Assembly (NCBI GenBank): GCA_913009825.1
Contig: CAJVYQ010000016.1
Coordinates: 1-64,000, forward strand
DNA: 64,000 nucleotides
Source of the DNA: an uncultured Deferribacteres bacterium
GTDB lineage: Bacteria; Zhuqueibacterota; JdFR-76; DREG01
Direction of reading: 5' to 3'
Shown: piece after piece, positions 44,104-53,036 of the stretch
How positions within the stretch are numbered: position 1 is the first letter of the stretch
Layout of the letters: every line of letters begins with the position of its first letter
The notes under the pieces: generated by a model
Database searches by the model: none
What the model saw: the letters and a program-made list of their open reading frames with translations, nothing else
What the model was told of the DNA's origin: nothing
Translations under genes and position numbers: made by a program

Positions 44104-45891
44104 ATGAAGATATTTCAAAATAATTGTGTATTTATATCGACCCTGTTTTTTGTATTTTATCTTTCATCCTCTCTGGTTTTTGCCCAGAAAAAATATGCCT
44201 CGGATCCGCAATTCAAGGTGAAGATCGATTTTGACCGCTGGCATGATGTGCATGAACTGGACGATGATATGAAGCGTCTGGAAAAAACCTATCCCAAATT
44301 TCTGAAAACCATCGTCATCGGCAAAAGTTATAACGGTCTGCCTTTCATGGGAACCATCATCAACAACCCGGATACGGGACCGGAGATGAGCAAAGCCGCC
44401 ATGTATATCGAAGCCAATGTGCACGGCAACGAAATCCAGGGCGGCGAGGTTTGCCTTTATACAATCTGGTATTTGATGGAAAATTACGGCCGTATCGACA
44501 AAGTGACCCAATTGGTCGATGAGCGAGTATTTTATATTTTCCCCACTGTTAACCCGGACGGCCGTCAGTATTTTCTGGAAGGAACCGGCGGCGGCGCCAG
44601 ATCCGGACAAGTGCCGGTGGATAACGACAACGACGGCTTGTATGACGAGGATGGTCCCAACGATTTGAACGGAAACGGCGTTATCGAGCAGATCATCAAA
44701 TATGTTCCCGGTAAAGGGGATTATCGGAAAAATGTGGACGATCCGCGTATTTTGGAACGGGTGAAATTCGGTGAAAAAGGCGATTACATCCTGTTGGGTT
44801 CGGAAGGGATCGATGATGACGGCGATGGGATGGTGAACGAAGACGGCCCCGGCGGATACGATCCCAACCGGAATTATGCCGCGGACTGGCAGCCGAACTA
44901 TATTCAGAACGGCGCCATGGATTATCCGTTTCAGCTTCCCCATTCCCGGGCGGAGAATGAATTTTGGTTAGCCCATCCGAATATTGCCGGCGTTCAGTCT
45001 TATCATAATGCCGGCGGCATGATTTTGCGCGGCCCCGGCGCCAAATGGCAGGGCGAATACCCCGGCAAGGATATTTCCGTTTATGATAAGCTGGGTAAAA
45101 AGGGCGAGCGGATTCTGCCTTTTTATCGCTACATGATCATCTGGAAGGACCTGTACACGGTTCACGGCGGCTCCATCGATTGGACCAACGACGGTCTGGG
45201 AATTATCTCTTTTTCCAATGAATTATGGAGTCGCAGGCAATATTTTACCAGTTCTGAACTTCAGAAACAGACCGGGGATCCCAACAGCCCCATTTCCCGT
45301 CAGAAAAGTCGTTATTTTTTTAACGACCGTCTTGAATTCGGCGATGAGTTTGTGGATTGGCACGAGTTCAATCATCCTCAGTATGGCAAAGTAGAAATGG
45401 GCGGCCGGTGGAAAAAGACCATGGGCCGTCTGCCGCCGCGGTTCATGAACGAAGAATTGTGTCATCGCAATATGGCATTTTCTCTCTATCAGGCAGATCA
45501 GATGCCGTTGATGCAAGCCGGCGAGCATTCTGTTAAAAAACTGGGAGGCAATGTTTATCGTGTCTGGGTCGATTTTATCAATCCGAAACTGGCGCCCACC
45601 ATTACCGCTAAAGCAGCAGAAAATTCTGTTGTACAACCCGATTTGCTGCTGCTGAAAGGCAACGTGGATGTGGTTTCGGTGAGTCTGGTTCGCGACAAAA
45701 AAACACAGGATTACATTAAACCGGTCACAAAACGAATCGACCAGCATGATCTGAAACGGATTATGATTCGCAACGGACATCCGGGAAAAACCACCCGAAC
45801 ATTCCAGTATCTCGTAAAGGGCTCCGGGAAAATAACCGTTATTTATGATAGTGTAAAGGGTGGAAAGGCGAGTACGTCTTTTTCTCTGTGA
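44104..45891 (+). CDS. M14 zinc carboxypeptidase, intact active site
   Basis: A 595-residue exported metallocarboxypeptidase with a signal peptide (ISTLFFVFYLSSSLVFAQ). Zinc ligands are H107 and E110 in ANVHGNEIQ, and H301 in QSYHNAGG. Substrate-binding NPDGR and DPNRNYAADW are present, and the catalytic glutamate is probably E373 in SFSNELW. DDNDGLYDEDG-type insertions resemble calcium loops and are shared with the upstream paralogue. It should remove C-terminal residues from peptides outside the cytoplasm. It starts about 50 bases after the degenerate paralogue, suggesting joint expression, and ends at a strong terminator. Confidence 0.93.
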   Translation: MKIFQNNCVFISTLFFVFYLSSSLVFAQKKYASDPQFKVKIDFDRWHDVHELDDDMKRLEKTYPKFLKTIVIGKSYNGLPFMGTIINNPDTGPEMSKAAMYIEANVHGNEIQGGEVCLYTIWYLMENYGRIDKVTQLVDERVFYIFPTVNPDGRQYFLEGTGGGARSGQVPVDNDNDGLYDEDGPNDLNGNGVIEQIIKYVPGKGDYRKNVDDPRILERVKFGEKGDYILLGSEGIDDDGDGMVNEDGPGGYDPNRNYAADWQPNYIQNGAMDYPFQLPHSRAENEFWLAHPNIAGVQSYHNAGGMILRGPGAKWQGEYPGKDISVYDKLGKKGERILPFYRYMIIWKDLYTVHGGSIDWTNDGLGIISFSNELWSRRQYFTSSELQKQTGDPNSPISRQKSRYFFNDRLEFGDEFVDWHEFNHPQYGKVEMGGRWKKTMGRLPPRFMNEELCHRNMAFSLYQADQMPLMQAGEHSVKKLGGNVYRVWVDFINPKLAPTITAKAAENSVVQPDLLLLKGNVDVVSVSLVRDKKTQDYIKPVTKRIDQHDLKRIMIRNGHPGKTTRTFQYLVKGSGKITVIYDSVKGGKASTSFSL

Positions 45892-45900
45892 TTTTTTTGT

Positions 45901-45940
45901 GCCCGGGCAGGAAACGAATCCCGCCCGGGCAATTTTTTTT
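45901..45940 (+). terminator. Rho-independent terminator after the M14 gene pair
   Basis: GCCCGGGC repeated as inverted arms (45901-45908 and 45923-45930) with a 14-base loop is followed by AATTTTTTTT. It lies 10 bases after the stop codon and before the RidA gene. Confidence 0.92.
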
Positions 45941-45968
45941 AACGCAGAGATATGATAGGAGAGTAAGT

Positions 45969-46346
45969 ATGAAAACTGTTTTTACGCAAAATGCGCCTGT
46001 ACCGGCCGGTCATTATTCCCAGGCGGTGGCACACAACGGCATGGTTTATATTTCCGGGCAGTTGGCTGTCGATCCCGAAACGGGAGAGAAAAAATTAGAG
46101 ACCATAGAAGAACAGACAGAACAGGTACTTAAAAATGTTGCTGCGATACTAAAAGCGGCGGGAAGCAGTTTGGATAAAGTGCTGAAAACAACTGTTTATA
46201 TTGCCGACATCGAACTTTGGGGACGAGTGAATGAGATTTATGCGGCATTTTTTGGTGAACACAAACCTGCCCGCGCTGTGGTGCCGACGAAAAATCTGCA
46301 TTTCGGTTTTCTCATTGAAATGGAAGCTGTTGCCTGGGTAGATTGA
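45969..46346 (+). CDS. RidA-family enamine/imine deaminase
   Basis: A 125-residue trimeric YjgF/YER057c/UK114 protein. RidA hydrolyses reactive 2-aminoacrylate-type enamines produced by PLP enzymes. The N-terminal APVPAGHYSQAVAHNGMVYISGQ and the C-terminal KPARAVVPTKNLHFGFLIEMEAVA (here split by convention at the arginine of ARAVV, the catalytic Arg) match the active RidA subfamily. ATG 45969 follows an AGGAGAG site; the frame extends upstream into the terminator and is not used. It stands alone. Confidence 0.93.
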   Translation: MKTVFTQNAPVPAGHYSQAVAHNGMVYISGQLAVDPETGEKKLETIEEQTEQVLKNVAAILKAAGSSLDKVLKTTVYIADIELWGRVNEIYAAFFGEHKPARAVVPTKNLHFGFLIEMEAVAWVD

Positions 46347-47124
46347 GAATTGCAGCTCATTCACCGAATCGGCAGCTTGTCGGGCAAACGGCAAAACAAT
46401 TTTTGGGAAAAAAGAATGTTAATCTCTCATTATGACCAGTTTAGCTTTAGTCATTTCAAATACTGTGTCTCATAGGACACTCTTATTTGAGGCATTATCT
46501 TTGACTTGATACTCTCCGACAATCCCTCAGTTGTAACCGGTCACAGGAGTAAAAATTAACACTCGCCTGAAGCTGAAGCAACAGGCTTAAATATTGAAGC
46601 ACCCTAAAGGGCGCTTCAGCGTCCTGCCACTTTTGAGCCTGAGGGTTTATCCTCAGGCGGTATTGCGAACATCCCTGTGATTGGTTACCCTCAGTTGTAT
46701 GCAACCGCCAGGTTGAAGATGGTTTTTATGTCCCAAAGGACAATTTGAAAATAATCCCGACATGAATGCCGGAGCTATTTTCAATATATCCATTTGGGAT
46801 AAGAAGATCAAAGCGAAAACAAACCATGAACCATGAATGTTTTCTGCTCACAACATAAAACCAAAAGTCAAGGAAAACTTATGGGTAATGCTAAGCTCTT
46901 AAGAGGGGACTTTTGCCTTCCCTTTTATAGAGAACGGATTATAGAATAACAATTATATCCGGAATATGTCGATCACGATTCCCAATTTGACGGGATAAAG
47001 AATCTCAAATTTATGTGGTCAGAGATTTCTTACTTCTTGTCTTTGGGCAGGTCCGTCCCTTCGAAAACCACCCTGAAGAAAACTTCGGTGGCAGAAATAG
47101 AAATAATATGGGAGGTTATTTATC
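46347..47124. other. Noncoding region with family C element and degraded repeat
   Basis: Holds family C element C2 (46533-46688). At about 46729-46800 lies an imperfect inverted repeat (TCCCAAAGGACAATTTGAAAAT against ATTTTCAATATATCCATTTG), perhaps another old element. A frame is open across about 46950-47120 in front of the next gene but shows no recognisable protein. GGGAGG at 47109-47114 serves the beta-helix gene. Confidence 0.5.
46533..46688. mobile_element. Family C element with perfect target duplication (copy C2)
   Basis: Termini GTAACCGGTCACAGG and CCTGTGATTGGTTAC bound 156 bp, with 4 mismatches to C1 at 17594. The octamer CCTCAGTT is exactly duplicated (46525-46532 and 46689-46696). 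The high identity of the two copies suggests recent activity, so an active transposase is probably encoded elsewhere in the genome. Confidence 0.92.
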
Positions 47125-49263
47125 ATGAAAAAAACGGGTCATCATCCCTGCGGATTGTTCATGGGAACGATAGCAATTACGATCTTTGCGTTTTTTGTTC
47201 TCTTCTTTTCCCACCAAAGTTTTGCAGGAACAAAAATCGTTTATGTGTCCCCCCACGGCAACGATGGAAATCCGGGCACACAGCAAAAACCGGTGCAATC
47301 ACTTACGGGAGCACGGAATCTGATTCGGAAATGGAAGATAAAAAGTCCCGCTGCGGATACTGTTATTGTGGAAGTAGCGGATGGCGTTTATTTGATGAAA
47401 CAACCGTTGGTGCTGGAACCGCCGGACAGCGGCACAAAGACCTGGCCGGTTATTTATCAAGCGGCTGCCGGTGCTCATCCGGTTTTTAGCGGCGGAAGAA
47501 TAATAGCCGGGTTTGAGGTGACCGGTGCGGGATTGTGGAAAGCTTTTGTGCCGGAAACAGCGTTTAAAGGATTTTACTTCGAACAACTATACGTGAATGG
47601 TAAACGCGCGGTTCGGGCAAAAAGCCCCAATGCGGGTTATTTTCACATGATTTCGGTTCGGGAAAATGTGTGGCAGCGAGGTAAGGGACGCGCGCCGGAA
47701 AAAGCGCAGCAAATTCTGACAGTGAAAACCGCCGACATCGCACCGTTGAAAAATCTTTCTCAACAGGAATTTGCAGATGTGGTGATGACTGTTTTTCATA
47801 AATGGGACATCACAAAAAGGCATCCGGACGGCATTTCCGACTCGTCGCAAATCATCACTTCGGGGCAGGGGATGAAACCTTGGAACTCCTGGCAGAAGGG
47901 GCAGCGTTATATTCTGGAAAATTTCAAAAGCGCGTTGGATGCCCCCGGAGAATGGTTTCTGGAACGTAACGGCATGCTGTGGTATTTACCTCTTCCCGGC
48001 GAAAAACCGGAAAATAGCCGTGTGGTAGCGCCGGTACTGAAAAAATTTGTGGTGATTCAGGGAAAACCGTCACAGAATCGGTATGTGCAGTACGTGCAAC
48101 TGAAAGGTCTCACATTTACTTGTTCGGCATACCGCCTTCCGGCTACCGGGTTTGAACCGGCGCAGGCCGCCAGTCCTATCGAAGCGGTGATTCAAATGGA
48201 TGGAGCGAGGAATATTCGAATCACCGGTTGCGAAATTGCTCACACCGGCATTTATGGTATCTGGTTTCGTCGCGGCTGTTCCCATTGTTTGGTAGAAAAA
48301 TGCTTCATCCACGATTTGGGAGCCGGGGGTGTTCGCATCGGAGAAACGGTGATCAGGGAGAATGAACCGGAGAAAACCGGGCATATCCGGCTGGAGAATA
48401 ATATTATTCGCTCCGGTGGATATCTTTTCCCGCCTGCTGTCGGTGTCTGGATCGGACACAGTGGCGATAATATTGTTACCCACAACGAAATCAGCGATTT
48501 CTTCTACACAGGCGTTTCGGTTGGCTGGCGTTGGGGATATGACAACAGTCCGGCCAAACGAAACCAAATTACATACAACCATATTCATCACATCGGTTGG
48601 GGAGTGCTTAGCGATATGGCCGGAGTTTATACGCTGGGCCCGTCGCAGGGCACCGTGGTAAACAACAACCACATTCATCATATTTACGCCTACTCTTACG
48701 GCGGTTGGGGATTGTACACCGATGAAGGATCCAGTCGTATCGTCATGGAAAACAATTTAGTGCATCATACAAAAACCGGCGGATTTCACCAGCATTACGG
48801 CAAAAAGAATATTATTCGCAACAATATTTTTGCTTTCAATAAATTGTACCAATTGCAATGCACGCGTGTGGAGAATCATCTCTCTTTTACTTTTACAAAT
48901 AATATCGTTTATTACAATGAAGGCATCTTGTTTCAGGGTCCGTGGACAAAGATAAAAATTGATTTGGACAGGAATTGTTACTGGAATCCCCATAATAGTC
49001 AACCGCTATTTTTGAAAGGTAGTTTTAAGGAATGGCAACAGCATGGTTTGGACAGGCACTCGATCATTGCCGATCCACATTTCAAAGATCCGGAACATTT
49101 GGATTTCAATTTCAGCGATGCTGCAACGTACAAGCAAATTAACTTTGAACCCTTCGATTACAGCAGCGCCGGTGTTTACGGAGAACCTGCCTGGATAAAA
49201 TTGGCAAAATTAACGCAAAAAAAACGGCAAAAATTTGAGAAGTTGTTTGAAGATAACCGGTAA
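47125..49263 (+). CDS. Secreted right-handed beta-helix protein, GH141/polysaccharide-lyase-like
   Basis: A 712-residue protein with a signal peptide (about 1-34, ending HQSFAG). The N-terminal [20 protein letters not shown] and [17 protein letters not shown] segments are characteristic of the beta-helix family that includes GH141 enzymes. The central region (about 340-600) has parallel beta-helix repeats with INNNHIHHI-, ENNLVHH- and IRNNIF-type rungs. GH141 members act on fucosylated or xylose-containing polysaccharides, but related beta-helix proteins are lyases, so activity is uncertain. GGGAGG lies about 10 bases before the ATG. It precedes the sulfatase by 836 noncoding bases. Confidence 0.85.
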   Translation: MKKTGHHPCGLFMGTIAITIFAFFVLFFSHQSFAGTKIVYVSPHGNDGNPGTQQKPVQSLTGARNLIRKWKIKSPAADTVIVEVADGVYLMKQPLVLEPPDSGTKTWPVIYQAAAGAHPVFSGGRIIAGFEVTGAGLWKAFVPETAFKGFYFEQLYVNGKRAVRAKSPNAGYFHMISVRENVWQRGKGRAPEKAQQILTVKTADIAPLKNLSQQEFADVVMTVFHKWDITKRHPDGISDSSQIITSGQGMKPWNSWQKGQRYILENFKSALDAPGEWFLERNGMLWYLPLPGEKPENSRVVAPVLKKFVVIQGKPSQNRYVQYVQLKGLTFTCSAYRLPATGFEPAQAASPIEAVIQMDGARNIRITGCEIAHTGIYGIWFRRGCSHCLVEKCFIHDLGAGGVRIGETVIRENEPEKTGHIRLENNIIRSGGYLFPPAVGVWIGHSGDNIVTHNEISDFFYTGVSVGWRWGYDNSPAKRNQITYNHIHHIGWGVLSDMAGVYTLGPSQGTVVNNNHIHHIYAYSYGGWGLYTDEGSSRIVMENNLVHHTKTGGFHQHYGKKNIIRNNIFAFNKLYQLQCTRVENHLSFTFTNNIVYYNEGILFQGPWTKIKIDLDRNCYWNPHNSQPLFLKGSFKEWQQHGLDRHSIIADPHFKDPEHLDFNFSDAATYKQINFEPFDYSSAGVYGEPAWIKLAKLTQKKRQKFEKLFEDNR

Positions 49264-49474
49264 TTTTAGGCTTTCTCCGGTAAGTGAAATATAGATTTAC
49301 ATTTGAGAACCCATTCTGGCGCGGAATTTATTTATCAAAAACAGAATATGTTGCAAGCCGGTTAGAGATTCAATTATGATGTGGAATCGTACGCTTTGGG
49401 ATTTGGTTTGAAATTCCGAATATCCGGCATTTCAGCCACAATGGATTACGCCATAAACAGCGCTAATTATTTAA

Positions 49475-49727
49475 AACCTGAATTGAGCGATTCTCCTGTT
49501 TTTTAGCTTTGTGCTATGACCAAACGGATTTTGTAACTGTTCAGCCTGTCATTCTGGAAGAATCTTGTGGCAACTGAAAAACTTTGCCAATTACTCGACT
49601 ATGTTTATATATTTTACAAGATCCCTACGGGATGACAGAACAGGCTGAACAGTTACCGGATTTTCATTTTTTAGTGTGAATTCTATTGGCGATTAAACAA
49701 ATCACCCTGCAGTCGCTTAATTCAGGT
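49475..49727. repeat. Family B repeat interrupted by a family A element (copy B5)
   Basis: Ends AACCTGAATTGAGCGATT and AGTCGCTTAATTCAGGT are family B termini. The 253-bp span is about twice the other copies because element A8 plus an 8-bp duplication is inserted; without them it is about 121 bp, the same as B4. Confidence 0.82.
49533..49656. mobile_element. Family A element nested in B5 with perfect target duplication (copy A8)
   Basis: Ends GTAACTGTTCAGCCTGT and ACAGGCTGAACAGTTAC-type termini bound 124 bp. CGGATTTT is exactly duplicated on both sides (49525-49532 and 49657-49664). The uninterrupted sequence CCGGATTTTCAT is seen in copy B2 at about 8850, giving an empty-site comparison. Inverted repeats here extend to about 20 bases. 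Confidence 0.92.
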
Positions 49728-50099
49728 CAAAGATATTAGCGGGTTTGCGATTCAATTTACATCTTGACAGGTGACTTTATTGAAGGTACTCAAATTACAC
49801 TATTCAGGTTAAAAAAAACAAGAGTAGCTAATGAAAAAGGAGAACTCGAGGCGATGCTTCTGCACAAATAATAAGCGGATGATGTTCATAACTATCGATA
49901 TGATCTTTTCCCGGGGATACTGTGTAAACCAAAATGAAATTATATTCAGATATTGACAATCATGATTCGATTGTTTATTTTGAAGTGGATATTTTTCAAT
50001 AGTAAACTGAACTGAATGATTTAAGTCGCCTGAAAAATAACGATTTTTATTCGGAAAAAGAAGCACGGGAAGAAACTTGCAAAATGAAAGGGTCTTTTT

Positions 50100-52079
50100 A
50101 TGCCGGCAGAGGAAAAAACCCGTCGGGAATTTTTAAAAATTGTCGGAGTTGGCGCATCATCGCTGGCGCTAAGCGGCGGTGCGGGATTGCTGAGTTGTCA
50201 GAAAGGAAATGAGAAACCGCCCAATATCGTCATTATTTTTATCGATGACCAGGGCTATGCCGATGTGGGTGCCTTTGGCGCCAAAGGGTTCAGTACACCC
50301 AACATCGACCGTATGGCTGCCGAGGGAATAAAATTTACCGATTTTTGTGTTTCTGAGGCTGTTTGCAGTGCTTCCCGGGCATCCTTACTGACCGGTTGTT
50401 ATTCCGAGCGAGTTGGTATCCGGGGCGCGTTGGGACCAAACTCGCGTATCGGTTTGAATCCGGAAGAGGAAACTATTGCGGAAATCCTGAAAAAACGGGG
50501 CTACGCAACCGGTATTTTTGGTAAATGGCACTTGGGAGATAATAAGAAATTTTTGCCGTTGCAACAAGGTTTTGATGAATATTTGGGACTGCCCTATTCC
50601 AATGATATGTGGCCGGTATGGTACGACGGCAAACCGGCAACTAAAGGCCGTAAAAGTAAATATCCTCCCTTGCCACTCATCGATGGCAATGAAAAAGTGG
50701 CTGAGATCAAAACCCTGGATGATCAGGCAACATTGACAACCCGTTACACTGAAAGAGCGGTGCAATTCATAGAAAAAAATAAAGATCGCCCCTTTTTTCT
50801 ATACGTGCCTCACTCCATGGTGCATGTGCCGTTGGGAGTATCGAAAAAATTCCGCGGCAAAAGTGAACAGGGTATGTACGGAGATGTCTGCATGGAAGTG
50901 GACTGGTCGGTAGGGGAGATTCTGGCAGTCTTGAAAAAGAACGGATTGGCTGAAAATACACTGGTCATTTACACCAGCGATAACGGCCCCTGGTTGAATT
51001 TTGGCAACCACGCCGGATCGGCTTATCCGCTGCGGGAGGGGAAAGGGACCATGTGGGAAGGCGGCGTGCGGGAACCATGCATCATGCGCTGGCCGGGACA
51101 TATTCCCGCAAATACTGTTTGTGACAAAATGGCGGCAACCATCGATATATTACCGACCGTGGCCGCTATAACAGGGGCGCCGCTGCCGGAAAAGAAAATA
51201 GATGGCATGAATATTTTACCACTCATGGAAGGGAAGATAGGGGCCAATCCACGCAACGAGTACCTTTATTACTATGGCGGTGAACTGAGAGCGGTTCGAC
51301 GGGGAAAATGGAAGCTGTTTTTCCCCCATAAAAGCAGATCCTATGTGGGAGTTGAACCGGGCCATGATGGATTCCCCGGACCTTATGCCACGCTGCAGGT
51401 AGGATTGGAGTTGTACAACTTGGAAAATGATATCGGTGAAAAAAATAATATAGCGGCTCAACACCCCGGTGTAGTAGCAAGGCTGAAAAAATCAGCTCAA
51501 AAGGCCCGGTTGGATTTGGGTGATCGGCTGACGGGAGTGCAGGGAAAAGGAGTTAGAGAACCCGGCCGCATAGGTCCGGTTGCGAAGAAACGAAAAATAC
51601 ACCATTTAGCCGTTGGGAAAGAGATCGCTTTACAATATTTCTATTCTCCTAAATATCCAGCCGGTGGAGAGACGGCACTGATAGACGGAATCCGGGGTAC
51701 AAGCGATTTCCGCGACGGCGCCTGGCAAGGATATGAAAAAAATGATCTGGTTGCCGTCATCGATTTGGGAAAACAAACCACAGTGAGCAAGATTAGCTGT
51801 GGCTTTTTACAGAATCAAAATTCCTGGATATTTTTCCCTTCTGCAGTGGAATTTGCTATTTCTGCGGATGGCATGCGGTTTAAAACATTGAAACGTATTC
51901 AGCAAAAAAAAATCAAACCGGATTATTCTGTATTGATCAAAGATTATAGCGCAGAATTTAAACCGCTGCAAACCTTCCTTATTCGGATTACGGCTAAAAA
52001 TATTGGGGTCTGTCCGGAGTGGCATGAAGGCGCCGGCGGTAAAGCGTGGGTATTTGCCGATGAAATTATTGTGAAATGA
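50100..52079 (+). CDS. Sulfatase (S1 family) with CSASR maturation motif and shared C-terminal domain
   Basis: This enzyme hydrolyses sulfate esters, probably on polysaccharides, and is exported. 659 residues. The N-terminal [20 protein letters not shown] is a twin-arginine-like signal, with a possible lipobox cysteine in GLLSC. Metal residues are in [12 protein letters not shown]; the modified cysteine is C89 in [17 protein letters not shown] and YTSDNGPW are further S1 motifs. Alanine replaces the usual proline (C-x-P-x-R) in the formylglycine motif; C-x-A-x-R variants are associated with radical-SAM (anSME) maturation. The C-terminal domain (about 520-659) is discoidin-like and close to that of the GH20 enzyme. 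It precedes a HAD phosphatase by 15 bases. Confidence 0.94.
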   Translation: MPAEEKTRREFLKIVGVGASSLALSGGAGLLSCQKGNEKPPNIVIIFIDDQGYADVGAFGAKGFSTPNIDRMAAEGIKFTDFCVSEAVCSASRASLLTGCYSERVGIRGALGPNSRIGLNPEEETIAEILKKRGYATGIFGKWHLGDNKKFLPLQQGFDEYLGLPYSNDMWPVWYDGKPATKGRKSKYPPLPLIDGNEKVAEIKTLDDQATLTTRYTERAVQFIEKNKDRPFFLYVPHSMVHVPLGVSKKFRGKSEQGMYGDVCMEVDWSVGEILAVLKKNGLAENTLVIYTSDNGPWLNFGNHAGSAYPLREGKGTMWEGGVREPCIMRWPGHIPANTVCDKMAATIDILPTVAAITGAPLPEKKIDGMNILPLMEGKIGANPRNEYLYYYGGELRAVRRGKWKLFFPHKSRSYVGVEPGHDGFPGPYATLQVGLELYNLENDIGEKNNIAAQHPGVVARLKKSAQKARLDLGDRLTGVQGKGVREPGRIGPVAKKRKIHHLAVGKEIALQYFYSPKYPAGGETALIDGIRGTSDFRDGAWQGYEKNDLVAVIDLGKQTTVSKISCGFLQNQNSWIFFPSAVEFAISADGMRFKTLKRIQQKKIKPDYSVLIKDYSAEFKPLQTFLIRITAKNIGVCPEWHEGAGGKAWVFADEIIVK

Positions 52080-52094
52080 AAAATAAGGATCTTT

Positions 52095-52784
52095 ATGAAG
52101 ATTGTTTTATTTGATATCGATGGTACCCTGCTTCATTCGGGTGGCGCCGGGAAAAATGCCATGATGCAAACATTTGAAGAATTATTTCGCATAAAAAATG
52201 GGTTCGCCGGTATTTCGATGGCGGGAAAAACCGATCCGCTTATTATAAAAACCGCTTTTGAAAATCACAGCATCAACCCAACTGCGGACATCGTGGATCA
52301 ATTTAAAAAAAGATATTTTGAGCTGTTGGCAGAGAATATAAAATTGAATTATGCAAAGAAAAAAATTTATCCCGGCGTCTCCGATCTACTGGATGCCCTG
52401 GCAGAACATCCCGAAATTATAATGGGCTTACTCACCGGAAATTGGCAGGAGGGGGCACGGATCAAACTGAGTTATTTTAATTTTGACCGCTATTTTTCAT
52501 TTGGTGCATTCGGCAGCGATTCAATCGACCGGAATGAACTTTTACCCATTGCTCTGAAAAGATGTGAAATAGACAATCGGAATGGATGGAAAAACCGGGA
52601 TGTTGTTGTTATCGGCGACACTCCCAATGATGTTCAGTGCGCCAAGGTACATAACGCCCTGGCTCTTGCCGTGGCAACCGGAACTTATTCCGTAGATGAC
52701 CTATACCGGAGCGGCGCGGATCTTGCTCTGGATGATTTGAGTGATGTGGAAAGTATAAAAAATTGGATACTGAAAAAAAAATAG
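52095..52784 (+). CDS. HAD-family phosphatase (phosphoglycolate-phosphatase-like)
   Basis: A 229-residue haloacid dehalogenase-superfamily hydrolase. Motif I FDIDGTLLH with the nucleophile and acid/base aspartates, motif II GLLTGN, and motif IV VVIGDTPNDV are visible. An alpha-helical cap (about 15-90) fits subclass C1. Likely substrates are small phosphorylated metabolites such as phosphoglycolate or sugar phosphates. It starts 15 bases after the sulfatase stop, so the two are probably co-transcribed and it may dephosphorylate products of sugar breakdown. Confidence 0.92.
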   Translation: MKIVLFDIDGTLLHSGGAGKNAMMQTFEELFRIKNGFAGISMAGKTDPLIIKTAFENHSINPTADIVDQFKKRYFELLAENIKLNYAKKKIYPGVSDLLDALAEHPEIIMGLLTGNWQEGARIKLSYFNFDRYFSFGAFGSDSIDRNELLPIALKRCEIDNRNGWKNRDVVVIGDTPNDVQCAKVHNALALAVATGTYSVDDLYRSGADLALDDLSDVESIKNWILKKK

Positions 52785-53036
52785 GATCGTTCATAAATTT
52801 GGATGGGGGTAATAATCTCTGCTCTGCGGGAAATATTGATTCTGTTTCAACTTTTTTGGTTGAAATATGAAATATATTTCATTATTTTTAAGGCTAATTT
52901 TTGTAACTGTTCAGGCTGCCCGCGAAAGACTAGAAAAAACACGAAAAAAATTGTTACAATCGTTACATGATTTTTAATCAAAACAGTTCTCAATTTTTTA
53001 TTTAAATACAGTCTCCCGGAGAGAAAAAGGAATGGA
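52785..53036. other. Noncoding spacer with a family A end fragment
   Basis: GTAACTGTTCAGGCTG at 52903-52918 is a family A terminus. A possible degraded partner (ATCGTTAC) lies near 52959-52966, but flanks do not match. AAAAGGAA at about 53025-53032 is the ribosome-binding site of the barrel gene. Confidence 0.5.

Larger units (their letters stand above)
49264..50099. other. Noncoding region with nested B and A elements
   Basis: No gene is supported. Family B copy B5 (49475-49727) contains family A copy A8 (49533-49656). Downstream debris at about 49796-49830 (ACTATTCAGG, AAAAACAAGAG) resembles element fragments. The last 250 bases are AT-rich without recognisable features. Confidence 0.6.

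Noticed and set aside
46950-47124. Open frame leading into the beta-helix gene
   Set aside because: It is long enough to notice, but no start with a good ribosome-binding site and no recognisable protein family was seen; it continues as a shadow frame inside the next gene.
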